Positions 36,757 to 49,244 of a DNA stretch of 64,000 nt are shown piece by piece. This DNA comes from Nymphaea colorata. Lineage: Eukaryota; Streptophyta; Magnoliopsida; Nymphaeales; Nymphaeaceae. The stretch is from the NCBI RefSeq assembly GCF_008831285.2, contig NC_045149.1:4079500-4143499 (forward strand). Direction: 5' to 3'. Made by a program: the position numbers and the translations under genes. Below the pieces are notes generated by a model. That model saw only the letters and a list, made by a program, of their open reading frames with translations. It searched no databases and was not told the origin of the DNA. Each line of letters begins with the position of its first letter. Positions within the stretch are counted from its first letter, which is position 1.

Positions 36757-38080
36757 ACAGCTGTCCATATGTGCCACAATAGAATGACATAGTTGAATAG
36801 AAGTGCAAACATATTTTGGATGTTGCTTGAGCTCTCAAATGCCAAATTTACTTGCCCGTCAAATTTTAGTTAGAATTTATTTGAATTACTATGTGTTTAA
36901 TAAATAGAACATCTAATGAATTGTTACAAGGAAAAAGCCCTAATGAAATAGTATTGAAGAAGAAACCATCTTACAGTCATCCAAAAGTGTTTTGTTATTC
37001 TTGTTTTGCAACAAACTTGAATCCTAAATGAAAGTTTGATGTGAGAAGTGGATGTGTTTTCTTGGGCTATGTTTATAGTAAAAAATCATATTGTATATGA
37101 TTTATAAAATCATAGAATTTCAATTTCTCTATTCTTCATGTCATCTTTGGGGTGAAGCCCTTGAGATAGTAGTGTATATTTTGAACAAAGTCCCTATTAA
37201 AGCTGTACCTGAAACTTCGTATGAGTTATGGATAAGTAAGAGACTTTTCCTATCTTATATGCACATATGTGTATGTCTGGCTGAAGCTAAACTATATAAC
37301 CCTCACATAAAATTCTTTGATCTTAGAACAACTAGTGGTTTTTTCATGGGTTATTCAGAAAGATCAAAATGATATATATTCCATTGTTCATCTCATTTGC
37401 CTCATATTAAAGAAACAGATAAAGCTAAATTCTTAAAAAATAGATCAATTAGGTTAAATGCATTACAAAACATCAAATTTAAAAAAATTACAATTTACAG
37501 AATACATAATATAAACTTGTTGAACAAAATATTAAAAGATTTGACTACATCATCTCTTATGATAATACAAAAATTGATTCAGAATGTAATGTACTAAATG
37601 CAAATGAACCAGGCACAGATCATGCTGATGAGCAAGAACAAGGGGTACATGTTCATGTTAAGTTTGTATAGTTACTTGTACGAAAATCCACTAGAACAAG
37701 AAAACCTACTATTCCACCTAATCATATAGTGTATCTGCAAGAGTTTAATGATTTCATAAATATCAATGGAAAGCCTTCGACATTTATGAAAGTTGTAAAA
37801 AGCAAACACTACATGTACTAGATAAATGTCATGAAAGAAGACCACTTAAAGGTTTTTGTGACAGTGAAGCAATAGTGTCTTTCTTTAATAACAACAAGAG
37901 TACAACTTCATGTAAGTATATAGAATTAAAGTACTATGTTAAAGAGGATAGAGAATCATCTGGTATATATTCAATACATCACAATAAAAATATGGTGACA
38001 GATCTTCTTACTAAAGTGCTAGTTTCTTGACTATGTTCTGAACATGTAATGAAGATGGGTTTATTCAATTTGAAGTAAAC
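36757..38080 (+). pseudogene. Ty1/copia remnants: two integrase fragments and an RNase H tail
   Basis: First piece (36757-37088): HILDVA, LINRTSNELLQGKSPNEI and SGCVFLGYVYSKKSY, the C-terminal part of a copia integrase with several stops. Second piece (37136-37600): LWGEALEIVVYILNKVPIKA, SYELW, AEAKLYNPH and SGFFMGYSERSK, the same integrase region of a different copia lineage. It is followed by the linker (RKSTRTRKPTIPPNHIVYLQ, 37.68 kb) and, after a large deletion of reverse transcriptase, an RNase H tail (KYIELKYYVKEDRESSG and MVTDLLTKVLVS, 37.9-38.08 kb). Because the same domain appears twice in different versions, two elements are joined here. No LTR was recognised. Confidence 0.8.
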
Positions 38081-38269
38081 ACCATATGTAATATAGTGAT
38101 CATATATAGTTTGTTGGTTCTCATAAAGTTTATCTGAGAGGATGGTTGAGGGAAGAAACCTTGTATCAGAGATGACAACAACTACTCAAACTGGCACAGG
38201 TTTGTCTTCTATGCTAAAGACATGAAAATTCTGTTTCTATCTGCATTTTTTTTTCTTTTAGTTGTCCCA

Positions 38270-38740
38270 ATAAAAAAAAAGCTGCTGCATGCTACAAAGA
38301 AAATTATTTTCTCCTTACCCATTCATTACTGCAACTACAAAAGTGATAGAAGCAATAGTGTTGTTCATGGAAGCAACAAAAGTAGGAGAAGTGTATTGGA
38401 GGCTTGCAAAGTACAAATGCAACGTCAAACTCCCGATGTCGGATTATTAAGAGAAAAATCTTTAAAGGGAAATAAAAACGACTAGTAAAGTTGATCCCAC
38501 AAATTAGGAGAACAAAATAGGAGAAGTGAGAGCACAAATATCTCGGAGAACATTCATATTGTTAATTAGGGCTGCACTTTCCTGTTAAAAAGCTACAAAT
38601 AAAGTATGCACACGATTAAAATCAAACAACTATGTCATAAGAAAAAAGAAAATTGACAACATGAAGGCTTTCATAAATGAATCAAGCTATTGAAAATATT
38701 TAAGTTGGTGGCAAGATGCCTATAATTTATATGTAAATTT
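38270..38740 (-). pseudogene. WAT1-related pseudogene, copy C (exons 1-3 remnants)
   Basis: Exon 3 is recognisable at 38319-38434 ([24 protein letters not shown]) but has Ile to Asn and Asn to His changes, and its acceptor has changed from GACAG to GACAT. Exon 2 at about 38517-38583 carries stops (KVQP then a stop) and has lost its donor. Only a short truncated trace of exon 1 and its intron remains near 38650-38735. Exons 4-7 and the promoter are missing; copia remnants abut on the left. Flanking DNA on the right matches the upstream block of gene A. Confidence 0.88.
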
Positions 38741-38857
38741 TTAAAAAAATATTTATCATGTATAATTTTTTAATAAATTATATTTAATCTCCTGTCAATA
38801 TTTTGAATCTATAGTTCTGCCCCGTAAAAGTAGCTTGCTGAATTCAATTCCACTATT

Positions 38858-39616
38858 GCCAATGATTTGCCATTGTGGATCGCACTATTTGTGACACTTT
38901 TTAACATCACAAAATGTAAATTCACCGATCCAACATTGGATGTTGGTTGGGTTGATTTTGATTCTTATATATATAGATATATATATATATATAGTTAGGC
39001 CCTTTTTTAAGGTACAAAACTCTTGTACTACATAGAATACTGCAATGAAGTTGGACAATGAAAATTTCAAAGTTTTCCATGGAGCAATTCGCATGTAATG
39101 TGTGCAATTTAGTAAGTTTTTACATATTGGGTTTGTTCTGATGTGCCAAACGATCTTCCTTCTTCATTTAAAACGATTTTCTTGTAAAAATTTGTGTTAT
39201 CTCGTCTCTTTTGCTTGATCTCTGTTATAGTTTTCCATGTAAGTTTCAGGTATGTTTATTAAGTATCAATGCATGTACATGCAGCAACCTATTTTCTATA
39301 TTTTATTGTTATATTTTGCTTTGGTGTGTAAAATTTTATGATTTTTTGCATAGTACAGTATGGGAAGAAGTGATCATCTTCTCACAATTGGTTGGATCAT
39401 AACTTTTGATTGTGCAAATACATTGGGACAATTTTTTGTTTCATGAATCCCAAAAAATAATCATTGCTTTGGAAAGGAACCAAAATATTTTTTTAGGTTC
39501 AAAAGTTGTTTGCTAAAAACACGGTAAAAAAATTGTTTTTAATGAATTTGGCCTTTGAAAATGAATATGTGGACCCGTAAAATCTTAATCCTTGTCACCA
39601 CGTGAGTGATGTTCAG

Positions 39617-39680
<64 letters not shown>

Positions 39681-41556
39681 ATAAAATCAAGCATGCTAAG
39701 ATTTCAACAACCAATCGTTAGGTATTATACAGACGAATTTTTGATTATTGAAGGTAGTTAAAGATCCAAGGAAACTTATCTGACCAAATTATTTTGACTA
39801 CTTGATCACTTTTTGGAATGGTTTTGAAGCTGACTTAAACATGAAGGCATAGAGAAGTCGAGGTGCACATCCCCACATACGTATAAAAGAAGATTACACA
39901 ATAGCCATATGACTTCATGTCGATTTTAGCCGGTTTCTGCTGATTAATCATTTTGTTCTGATACAAGTTTTGATTCCTCAAATCGAGCTGGCTTATCATC
40001 CAGTCTCAACTTGTGGAAATGGCAGGATCTGATGGAACTGCTGGCTTCCATTGTACCGTTTAATAGCTAAAAAGTATTATACATAGACGTAGGCAATGCC
40101 CTTTGAAGCAGCAATAGCTGCGGCAAGATCATTCCATCACTCAAATAAAAATAAATAATCAACTGGTCAAATAGTCTGATTTTGCGCCTTCTTCTCCACC
40201 TAGATGCAACAGATACCAATTGAAAAAAAAAAGTACTTATAAGACGTGACAATATCGATTGTCAAGGACTGTGCAACTTGCTTGTTGGTTGATGAGACAC
40301 CAAGCACTAGGAGAGCTGCACGAAGGAGTACAAAGATCTTAACACGAGAAGGGAAAAGTGAAGACAGAATTTTAGAAATGAATATTGTGTAGAGGTTGAA
40401 AAGGTGTACTTTGTTTTGTTTATTTTGCAAATCAGAAAGTTCCAATGGCACCCATAGGATTATTTCCATCCAATGGTTTACAGAAAACTACTCTGACCCT
40501 CATGGGATTAGAGGAAACACTCACAACTAGAAACACTCACAAATAGGACACAAGATCTAGCTAGGGCCAGAGTCGATACACCTGCCCAAACACACACACA
40601 CATATATGGACATTTAATGAATTGATTTTATTTTGGAAAGATAGTTACCCAGATGTGGTCTACATGTTCAAATTTAATATGCAAAATAACATAAAATATC
40701 ATATTTTAAAACAAGTCCAAGACGAATTTCAGTTGCAAAAAGAAAAATCCAAACTGGGCATTTTAAAAGTTTATATAATTTAGAAAACCTTGGAGTTGTT
40801 AGGTTCTGAATATAAAGATCACATCAATAAGATAAGTCATATATAAAGCAAATGTAAGGTATTGAAAATGAAGAGTGTGCTAAAACCAATGACAAATTAA
40901 TGATACTGCAGGTTGAATTCATTGCTCCCATACAAGGTAACTAATGCTGTCAATCAAATGAAACATGTCAAAATACTATCTCTATTTTTCTCGTTGATTA
41001 ACAAGCTACATGGCCATACTCAAACATCACCATTTATCGTCTTTGTATTAAATGATGAAGACTAGATACAACCACTTAAAGAAAGATAATTGTTTGAGTT
41101 ATCTTAGAAGTTATGATGAAAATGTCTTTTACATATAGAAAGTATAAAGTGGCATTTACCACAGTATACGTGTTAGAAATATCCAGGTTCACTCTTCTTT
41201 ATTTATCTTATCAAGTATCGATGGGTACTTTTGGACTTGCGATTCCAAAGATTAAAGAAGTTTTTGATACAGGCGTCTTATACAAGCTTAGTTTGTCCTT
41301 ATTGAAGGACTACTATCTTTGTAAGAATTCATCTATCTCTATATAGTGTGTTTTATAGTTCTAAGTGCTCTATTTTGTTTAAATTCCAACTTCATCTGAT
41401 ACCTTAACAATCATTCAAAAAAAAAATTTATTGGCATGTCAAGTAATAGATCTCAACATAACATGATTGGTTCCCTAAGGATTCCTTACATAAGCCTTCC
41501 ATTATAGATTAAGAATAACCTCATTAAGCAAAGAAGGCACAATATAAAAAACACTA
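38858..41556. repeat. Segmental duplication block, copy C
   Basis: Collinear with 25288-28660 (see that entry for anchors). It lacks the MITE and the AATGACC repeat present in copy A. A (TA)n tract at about 39620-39674 is in the homologous position. No gene is recognised inside. Confidence 0.85.
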
Positions 41557-44413
41557 GACCAACCCTACCTTTTATCGGCACCTTGTATCTATGTGTGTAG
41601 TATGGAGTGTCCAGCAATTGCCAATTTTTAACAATGTCCAACATTTGTTCCTGCTAGCTATAGGTATGTTTGAAATGAAACCCGACCAGTATTTTTTTTT
41701 TTTTTCAATTTCCTCCTTTTCCCTCCCTATGCTGCCATCGACATGAACGCTCCACCCTGAAACCCTATCCCCCTATAAAACTTCCCCTAATCACCTTCGT
41801 TCCCTCCTTCATTCGTCCTTTATAACACAGGCTCAAGATTGAGAGTCCGGGATGGTAGCAAAAGAGGTTAAGAGGAATGGTGCTGCTTTAAAAGAGGAAG
41901 AACTTCAATTATTGGGATAAAGACAAAACCCACTTCACTTTTAAAAGGCACAAGAATGTCTGAGCTCCTTGTTTCCTACCTTTTTTCTATTTGAGAGAAA
42001 CAATGTGATTGGGCACCTCTGTTAACAGTGCAAATGTGAAGCATCTGCTAAAAGCAAGCCTAGATGTTAAGAAGCAGGGGTGGAGTTAAAATTTTTTCAT
42101 GAGGGAATCTGAATTATAGTTTCAAAATTCTAACAGGGGCAGAAATATAATTTTTTAAAATTTGATATAGGATAAATAAAGTTTTGTAAACTTTACATGT
42201 AATCAATTTTTTTTGAAGGGTTCTAAGGCCCCTGCCATCCCCCTTGATTCCACCCCTGATAGAAGTATGTGCAAGGTTAAAATAATTGTTCACATTTTGG
42301 GATGTATAGTAATAAGAACCACCCACCTCATTGATACTAACCATTCTTTTAATTAATGGTTTACTAACTCAATTTTGTGTGGGATGTGCAGATTAAAGAA
42401 CTCTCTAACCTGAAACAACTAGTTGCATAGGGCGTTGTAAGCTTTCTAATGAGTTGTGGAGTGCCATGTGATCAATTTTGTCGAACCTTGCAATTCTCAG
42501 ATCCTGGACAGAACAACATTTTGTTGGTTATGGAACAATGCGTCTTTTTACTCTTGTAAGCGCAGTAAGGAGAAGTTCCCCATGCAGCAACATTTTCAAT
42601 GTCATAGCTCTGTCCCTATAACTCATTTTGATTTTTTTTTGCAGAAAAAGCAAAGTGATATTAAAAAAGGCTGATATGTTTCTCAGCTTTTCAATATTTC
42701 AGCTGAGTCTGGTATAACAGTTCATAAGATGTGTGATTTTGCTAAGACGTAGACTGGAAATGTTGATGCATATCTGTTGAAAAGGTGTGCACATAGCTTA
42801 TATTTTCATAAGATGGTTATACGCTCAAATTTTGACCCCTTTCACATGCATTGCAGATTGGTCTATTTCCAGATATTTTGGAGCAGAAAGCAGCTGATCA
42901 TTTGGAGAAAGCAGGTTGGTTTGGTGCAAGTTTAATGGTAATTTTCTGTGTATTCATCCAGAACGGGACAAAAATTGAATAACCTTCGTTAAATGGGAGT
43001 TATTTTGTTTAGACTGACCAGGTTGGTATGGATGTGAGGTAAGAATAGTGATTGTCAGAACTTGAATTGGTTTTGAAAGGTACAATTAAAGTGGTTCCTC
43101 CCAAGAAACATGTGAACCTTTAGGCATTTATTACCATAGCCACAAAAAAATTTCTCAAGTTTTAAACAATGAGTATTTTCTTGGGTATCATACAACAAAC
43201 TTAAAAAAAGGAGAAAATATGGCAAATTTTTTAAAAATTAAAAAACTAAAAATTAGGAAAAAATCAAGTGAGAAAATAATAACACTAACATAAAAAAATA
43301 AGTACATTTCAACAAATAAAAATAGAAAATGAAAGCAATCAGTTTTACATTAAAAAAGGTAATAAAATGAAAAAATTGCGTTATTTCAAGTTCTTTTGAA
43401 CAAAATGCATTTTTCGTTACTATGTTTGTTACTTGGATCCCTTTTTGTACAATACTCCTCTAGTTGAGACACATGTACACAATATGTAGGGTGTTATTTT
43501 CTAAAATTTTTTACTTTCCAACTTTTTAAGGACAAAGCTGGTTATTTATATGTACTGTTTGAATGCAAACATGTATGATGCCTAATGCATGGTACACGAT
43601 ACATGAATGCAATGCCGGTGTGGCTGTCAATATCTTTTGACTTTGTGATTCCTTTTTGTTTTCTCAACATGGATGATTTGAAGGATATAAACAAGGATTT
43701 GGCATATTCAACTTGGTCTCTCAAGTTTCAAAGCATATGCCTTTGAAGGCTACTCGTTCTTTCTCATGGATGGCTTTGGCTCCTCAGAGGGCTATTTTTT
43801 TTGGGTATCAGAGTTACATCTTGGTTATGTTTGGGATCATAAATGAATTGGATGTGGACTATGAATTTCAAATTTCTTTTTCGATGTTAATATTTCTAGT
43901 TCAGCATTTGATAATGTGTTGATGCCTTGCTTGGTCCAAGAAAAAGCATATGCATGATCACCTTTAGGATATTATTATGTTTTAGGGTGTCCTAATTAAA
44001 TTTATCCATATCGATATTACATAGTTGATTTCTTCCTACAGACATTCTGATTGCACTTTTCATTTTGTGTGAATGCAAATTTATGTTTTGTATCGTAAAA
44101 CATTTTCACGAAAAGCACGTCGACTATAACATCTTCTACACATGTCAGGTCCTTGCAACTCAAGGTTTGATTCTGATCAAACCATCCATGAGGAACACAT
44201 CTATATGTTGATCAGTGAGTGAATTTTGAGTGGGTACCTGTACATTAACTTGCACTTACGAGTTTTTGTTTATCATTTCAGAAGTATTTCGTTGATTTTT
44301 AATCGTTTACCTTGTCTCACTAGATATAACTATTTATACATTTAATGTCTTGCTTGACATTTTATTTTCTTACTGAATCCCCTGTCATTTTATTTTATTT
44401 TTTGGTTCGGTTA
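41557..44413. other. Intergenic DNA with possible gene fragments
   Basis: Short protein-like pieces occur (for example SCGVPCDQFCRTLQFSDPGQ near 42.44-42.52 kb and LFPDILEQKAADHLEKAG near 42.86 kb), but I recognise none. 43.14-43.40 kb is very A-rich. Confidence 0.35.
42075..42258. mobile_element. hAT-like MITE (GGGGCGGAGC family), 184 bp
   Basis: The left end CAGGGGTGGAGT and right end ATTCCACCCCTG are inverted repeats. The interior shares TTTACATGTAA and CCCCCTTGATTCC with the copy at 27.4 kb. Flanking target duplication is poor (AGAAG on both sides only). Confidence 0.65.
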
Positions 44414-44850
44414 CCTCAAGAGGCTCACAGTAGTATAGGGCACTTCATAGTCGTTGAGCTCACACAACACATGTGGGATGCCAAAAACATGATGTGTGCA
44501 GCTGATCCTCATCATGCCTACTATCTTACCGCCACTGCCATGCTTAAGGGAAAAGTGAGCACAGAAGAGATTGACCAACAGATGATCAATGTGCAAAACA
44601 AGAACTTACTATACTTTGTGAAATGGGATCGCAAACAATGTGAAGTCGACTGTGTGTGATATTCCACGATAGGGTTTGTCTATGGCATCCACCTTCATTA
44701 GCAATTTGACTTCAATTCAGGAACTGTTCAGAAGGGCGAGTGATTGGTTCACTTTTATGTTCAGGAGAAAGGCTTTCCTTCATTGGTACCCTCGTGAAGA
44801 CATTGAATCAGTAGTAGCAGCAGCAACAGGTGGCTACTGGCATGGTAAAC
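44414..44850 (+). pseudogene. Beta-tubulin C-terminal-half fragment
   Basis: The frame contains [37 protein letters not shown] and [10 protein letters not shown], then after a frameshift [29 protein letters not shown] and [16 protein letters not shown]. This is the conserved stretch of plant beta-tubulin from roughly residue 280 to 410, with many substitutions of invariant residues. The preceding GTP-binding domain and the acidic tail are absent. No poly(A) or target duplication was identified, so I cannot say whether it is a retro-copy or a captured genomic piece. Confidence 0.85.
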
Positions 44851-45179
44851 TGGGTAGGGACTTTTGCCGGCACTTATGACAGGGCAGTTAGGGTCATCGC
44901 TTCTCCGGCACCCCCAACCTCCCAGTGCGGTAGTCCCAACACGGGCATGCCCGACACTGGTTGAATGCGGGAAAGTCCTCTACAGGCATGTGAAATGTCG
45001 AGAAAAGTGCTCACACATACAATAAAATAAATCACCATTATCACCTTTCTTGGTAGAGGATAACACATTGCTTTTGTCATTATCGTCACCATAAATATCA
45101 TTGCCTTCCTGATAAGGTGTAGTAGTTGTCCTTTTGGAACATTCATGTCACGATCCAACTGCATGATATTTGTTAAGAA

Positions 45180-45740
45180 GAACATTCAGCTTCACTTGTA
45201 GTTCCACAGACTTGTTAAGAACTAATAGTTTAGTGAGAATATCAGCCTTTTATAGTTTAGTTAGTACATAACAATAATTGGCTGATAAGCAGTAATTTTT
45301 TCTCTCACAAAGTGTGTGCGTAATTGGGTTTGCTACCATGTATGTGGCTCTGTGATTATCTCACCAGGAAAGGTGAGGTAAGGAAAGAATGAATCCAAAT
45401 TCCCAAATAAGAAAATAGAGTAGCGTAAGTCCAAAAACACTCAATGAAGGCTTTGCATTTGGCCATGAAATTGTCTGGGCCACAATAAATTGACTGCGAG
45501 AGCTCTAAGAAAAAATGTTGGTCTTGAAATAAGTTGTGTAGGCACTACTTAATGCTCTGTCATCAAGATTGCTTATCCAATCAGAATAGAAGAAAATGGC
45601 ATAAACTAGTAGAAGGAATTATGAAAATGCTATAGTCAATAGTCCCCTTGACATAGTGAACAATATACTTGACAACTTCCGAATGCAGGTTTGTAGGGTG
45701 ATGCATAAATTGATAGACCCTATTCACTATAAAAACAAAT
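45180..45740 (-). pseudogene. Ty1/copia RNase H fragment
   Basis: The minus strand reads RVYQFMHHPTNLHSEVVKYI and VKGTIDYSI, then THFVREKITA and, in another frame, KADILTKLLVLNKS, the conserved end of copia reverse transcriptase/RNase H. Several stops are present. Reverse transcriptase proper and any LTR were not recognised. Confidence 0.78.
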
Positions 45741-47199
45741 TATGTATAGTCAAAGTAAGGTTCATATTTCACAAGGCTGATTGGTCCCTCTAAATTAAAT
45801 ATCTAATATTTGGATTCACTACATACGAATTGAAAAAAAAGAATTAAAGTTCATTGCAAGAAATGGATATCTAAAGCCAGTTTAAAACAGCACAGCACCA
45901 ACAAGGCACCCATACAAAAAAGAATCATACAAAAGCAACTACTCAACCAGAAGCCTGATTGGGTCTTCGGGCACCAATTCATTCACTGCTTCAAAATCAT
46001 GAATCATAATGCCTCTTCCGAATTCTAAAGATAACATGCAGGCCCATCAATGACTGTTAGAAACTATCATTTACCTTGATCCATCCTGAAGAAGGTGGTT
46101 CCCATGGACAAACCAAAGACACCAGACCATAAATCATTGAGATCTGTTTCAGTGTTTTAATTAGAGCAGAACTTCTTGGATGCCATACAAAATTTGGTTG
46201 ACCATTTGCATTGCATTACCTATTCAAATAGTCTTGACAAAAAATAAGCTAGCATTTCTATACTAGTATTTTAGCTTGTCATCATTTTCAAATAGCTAGG
46301 ACAAAGCAATTTTCAGATGGATTTACATCAACCACATGGGTTGTCCTAATGGTGCATCATCTTCACCTACTGGTTTACAATCTTGTTATACATAGCTGCA
46401 GTATTAGAACAGCTATTGAATGAGATCCTAGTATAAATGACATAATTCAGCTTTCTAATTAATAAGCATTTATTATGACGAGAGATACTAATCTTGCTTG
46501 TGTTCAAAGCAGCAATCAAGTCCTATATATCTTAAAGACCCAATAATGAAGCATAAATAGTAACGAAAACTCAAGAGGACTTGTAATTCTAGCAGCGTAG
46601 TAACCAAACACAGAAGATTAGTGGTCGAACAACTATGAAGGTTTTGCTATAAAATGAAATGATCAAAAGGGACATGCATAAGAAAATTATGTGATCTATC
46701 CTTGGTGGAGACCGCTATCAGCAAGTCATATAAAATAATGTAATGAATCTTACCACTAGAACATTTTTCCCCATAAAACCTAGAAAAGATATTATAGTCA
46801 AATAAAACTGATAAATATTTTTTTCTCTTTCTGAAAGAATCAAAGATCAAAGCAATATTTTTTCTCTTTCTCTTTCTGAAAGTTAATTCATTTTTCAAGG
46901 TATCTCATTATTACATTCGTCCACATCAAGTGTACGTTTTTTTATTTATTTTTTTCTTCTTTTTCCTGTCACTTTATTGTTTTTTTTTTTATTTTTCATT
47001 CCAGCGTCAGTGTTCTCCTACCACCACATGCCCGTGGACTTCTCAGGATAGCGCAAAAGTTCCCTTTTCACATAGATTATATAAATATTGGGCAAACAAA
47101 ACTATGATATTGCATTACCACAAAACTATGAGCTAAAGTTGAGATTGAGACACAATAACATCAGCAACAATAGTAAGACCAAGAAATAAACAGAAGCTT
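45741..47199. other. No gene recognised
   Basis: AT-rich DNA. A minus-strand piece near 45.95-46.03 kb (GIMIHDFEAVNELVPEDPIR) looks coding but is unidentified. Confidence 0.35.
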
Positions 47200-47545
47200 G
47201 AAGTCAAAAACAAGGGGAAATGGAGGATCCATAACTCTTAAATGACCAAGAGTATATATATAGAAGTGATTGATTCCTTTTCCATTGAGGAAGTTTGAGA
47301 CATCTTGCACGTCCGCAAGAACTAGAACCATAGAGAACAATTTCAAGAAGCAAGAAGGAATGGAAGCAAGAAAAACTAAAGAGAAAACACATAAATCAGA
47401 AGAAACAAGAAGAAGGAAGGAAGGCTGTAGGAAAACATCACCTCTGAGGTACAACCCCTCAATGAAAGGGATAGGAACCTCCACAAAGTGTGGATGCTTA
47501 AGCTGTCCATTCTTGCAGAGACAATAAATCACTTTACCCTGCATC
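47200..47545 (-). pseudogene. SOSEKI (DUF966) gene fragment
   Basis: SOSEKI proteins are plant polar-localised cell-edge proteins with an N-terminal DIX-like domain in the DUF966 region. Exon 1 (47442 up to about 47545) reads KVIYCLCKNGQLKHPHFVEV and EGLYLR, ending at an intact donor GTGATG. The next exon should begin at 47312 (DVQDVSNFLNGKGINHF), where the acceptor reads TTGCGG instead of TTGCAG, so splicing is broken. A frameshift follows before YSWSFKSYGS. Later exons are absent. It is a truncated, dead genomic piece that still keeps its intron, so it is not a retro-copy. Confidence 0.72.
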
Positions 47546-47577
47546 GACCTTGGCTTTATCTAACAATTGTCCTCTTA

Positions 47578-47660
47578 GGGTCATTTGACGGTCAGGACAC
47601 GCAAAACAGAACACGCGTGTCCTATTTAACCATTTTTGTTATCAAACGCCCTCTACTTCT
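47578..47660. mobile_element. Possible small MITE
   Basis: AGGGTCATTTGACGG at the left and the complement of TTATCAAACGCCCTCT at the right are imperfect inverted repeats about 80 bp apart. A similar end (AGGTCGTTTGATTG on the minus strand) lies near 50335. No target duplication was confirmed. Confidence 0.35.
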
Positions 47661-48000
47661 GTTTTACACTGTTCCCAGCCCTCAGAACAGCGTAGCAAGG
47701 ACACCATAGCTCATGAGCTGCCCTAGCATCGAGCTCCTTCTCCTCTGTCTCTCCCCCTTCTCTCCTCTATGTCTCCCCTTCACCCCATCTCTCCCCCTTC
47801 TCTCTTCTTCCCCCTTGCCCCCGTCTCGCTCCCTTATCTCTTCCGAGCCTCCCCCAGAAAAACACTTGGGGAAAATTAGAGAAAATGGATAATAGTTCTC
47901 AGCGATTCCAGAAATGGTTTTCTTGCCCATCAAGGCTGCTCACTTCTTCATCGTGGGTGCTCACCCACCGCTTAGTCCTTCTGTCGACAACGATCTTGCA

Positions 48001-48088
48001 TGGCTGCGTCAGAAGGTGCTGCAGAGGGGGTCGCTGTGACTTCCATTGCTGCTGAAGACACTGCTTCAGAAACTTCTGTTTCTGCAAG
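48001..48088 (+). other. Exon-like segment of unknown gene
   Basis: An ATG-initiated frame MAASEGAAEGVAVTSIAAED followed by TASETSVSAR ends exactly at a donor-like GTACGT. The Ala/Ser/Glu-rich sequence resembles a first coding exon, but no continuation was recognised downstream. Confidence 0.3.
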
Positions 48089-49244
48089 GTACGTGCACTC
48101 CCTAATCTCCTCTCCCCTTTCTATCTTCCTAAGCACATCCATCTATTGGAAGCTATTGAAAGGAATAAAATATTTTTCTAGCTATGAGATGTTTATGGAG
48201 AAAATGTTAAAAGAGGAAAGAACCTGAACTTACCCATGAAAACGCGTCGACGCTAGCAGTTTCATGCTTTCCTTTGGACGTCTCTCATTGCCTTCGCCAT
48301 ATGCACTACTGGCGTAGTGATAGACTGAGAATTGCCTTTTTGATCACCTCGTAACCTCCTTCTTCCCTCATACTCTTTGTGCTGATAACCAAATTTGAAG
48401 AATTTGAGGTTAGTGAGCTTCAGAAATGCTTTTTTTTTTTTTTCTTAGAAACAATCAGCCTCTTACCTATACTAGAAATGAATTGCGTTAGAAGAAGATG
48501 ACTTGTGTGATACAACATGCTGGAATGGAACAATTCAAGAATTGTTAATTTATTATAGTTTGGACACTACTTTATATTGAATTGGAGCTGACGAGTGATT
48601 AGCTAATCTCGCTACTTAAATATTAAGGAGTAGTTTGTTAGATTGAAAATCACCGTAACGTAAAAATGTATTACAACTTTGGTAATTTAACATGTCACAA
48701 AATGTAGAGCCTCACCTGTAGTTTGTGTGGCATCCTGCTCCATTCCAGTTACCCTGCATGTGGAATGGTTGATGACATAAGAAGCGCACATAACATATTT
48801 ATTTATTTTATTTTGTTAAAAAGGGATGCACAAATTTGCAAACTTGCTCTTCATGTGATGCCAAGAGAACACACCTCAATTGGTTTTGGATCAAGAGACA
48901 AAACCACTCCGACCATTTCTGTAATTCTCTGCAATAGAAAGTTATCCTTTCGTATTAGGAGATGTTTGGACAAGCTAAAAATGCCAAGTCTACTAGCAAA
49001 GTATTATGGAGAAATACTCAGGAAAATTTTGATAAGTTGAAGTAAGAGTATGATTCTCTGATTTCTGGCCACTCCACACACTTGGCTTTCTCTGTTTTGT
49101 CTGTTGATTTTCCCCATAGTGCTTGTTCTATGATGTTGATTCTCACTGTCATTAAACAGAGCTCCAAAGATTTCAGTTTGTTGCTTAAGCTGCCTTTGTG
49201 TATAATCAATGTATAAGTTGTTATTTACTTATACGTTGGGAATT

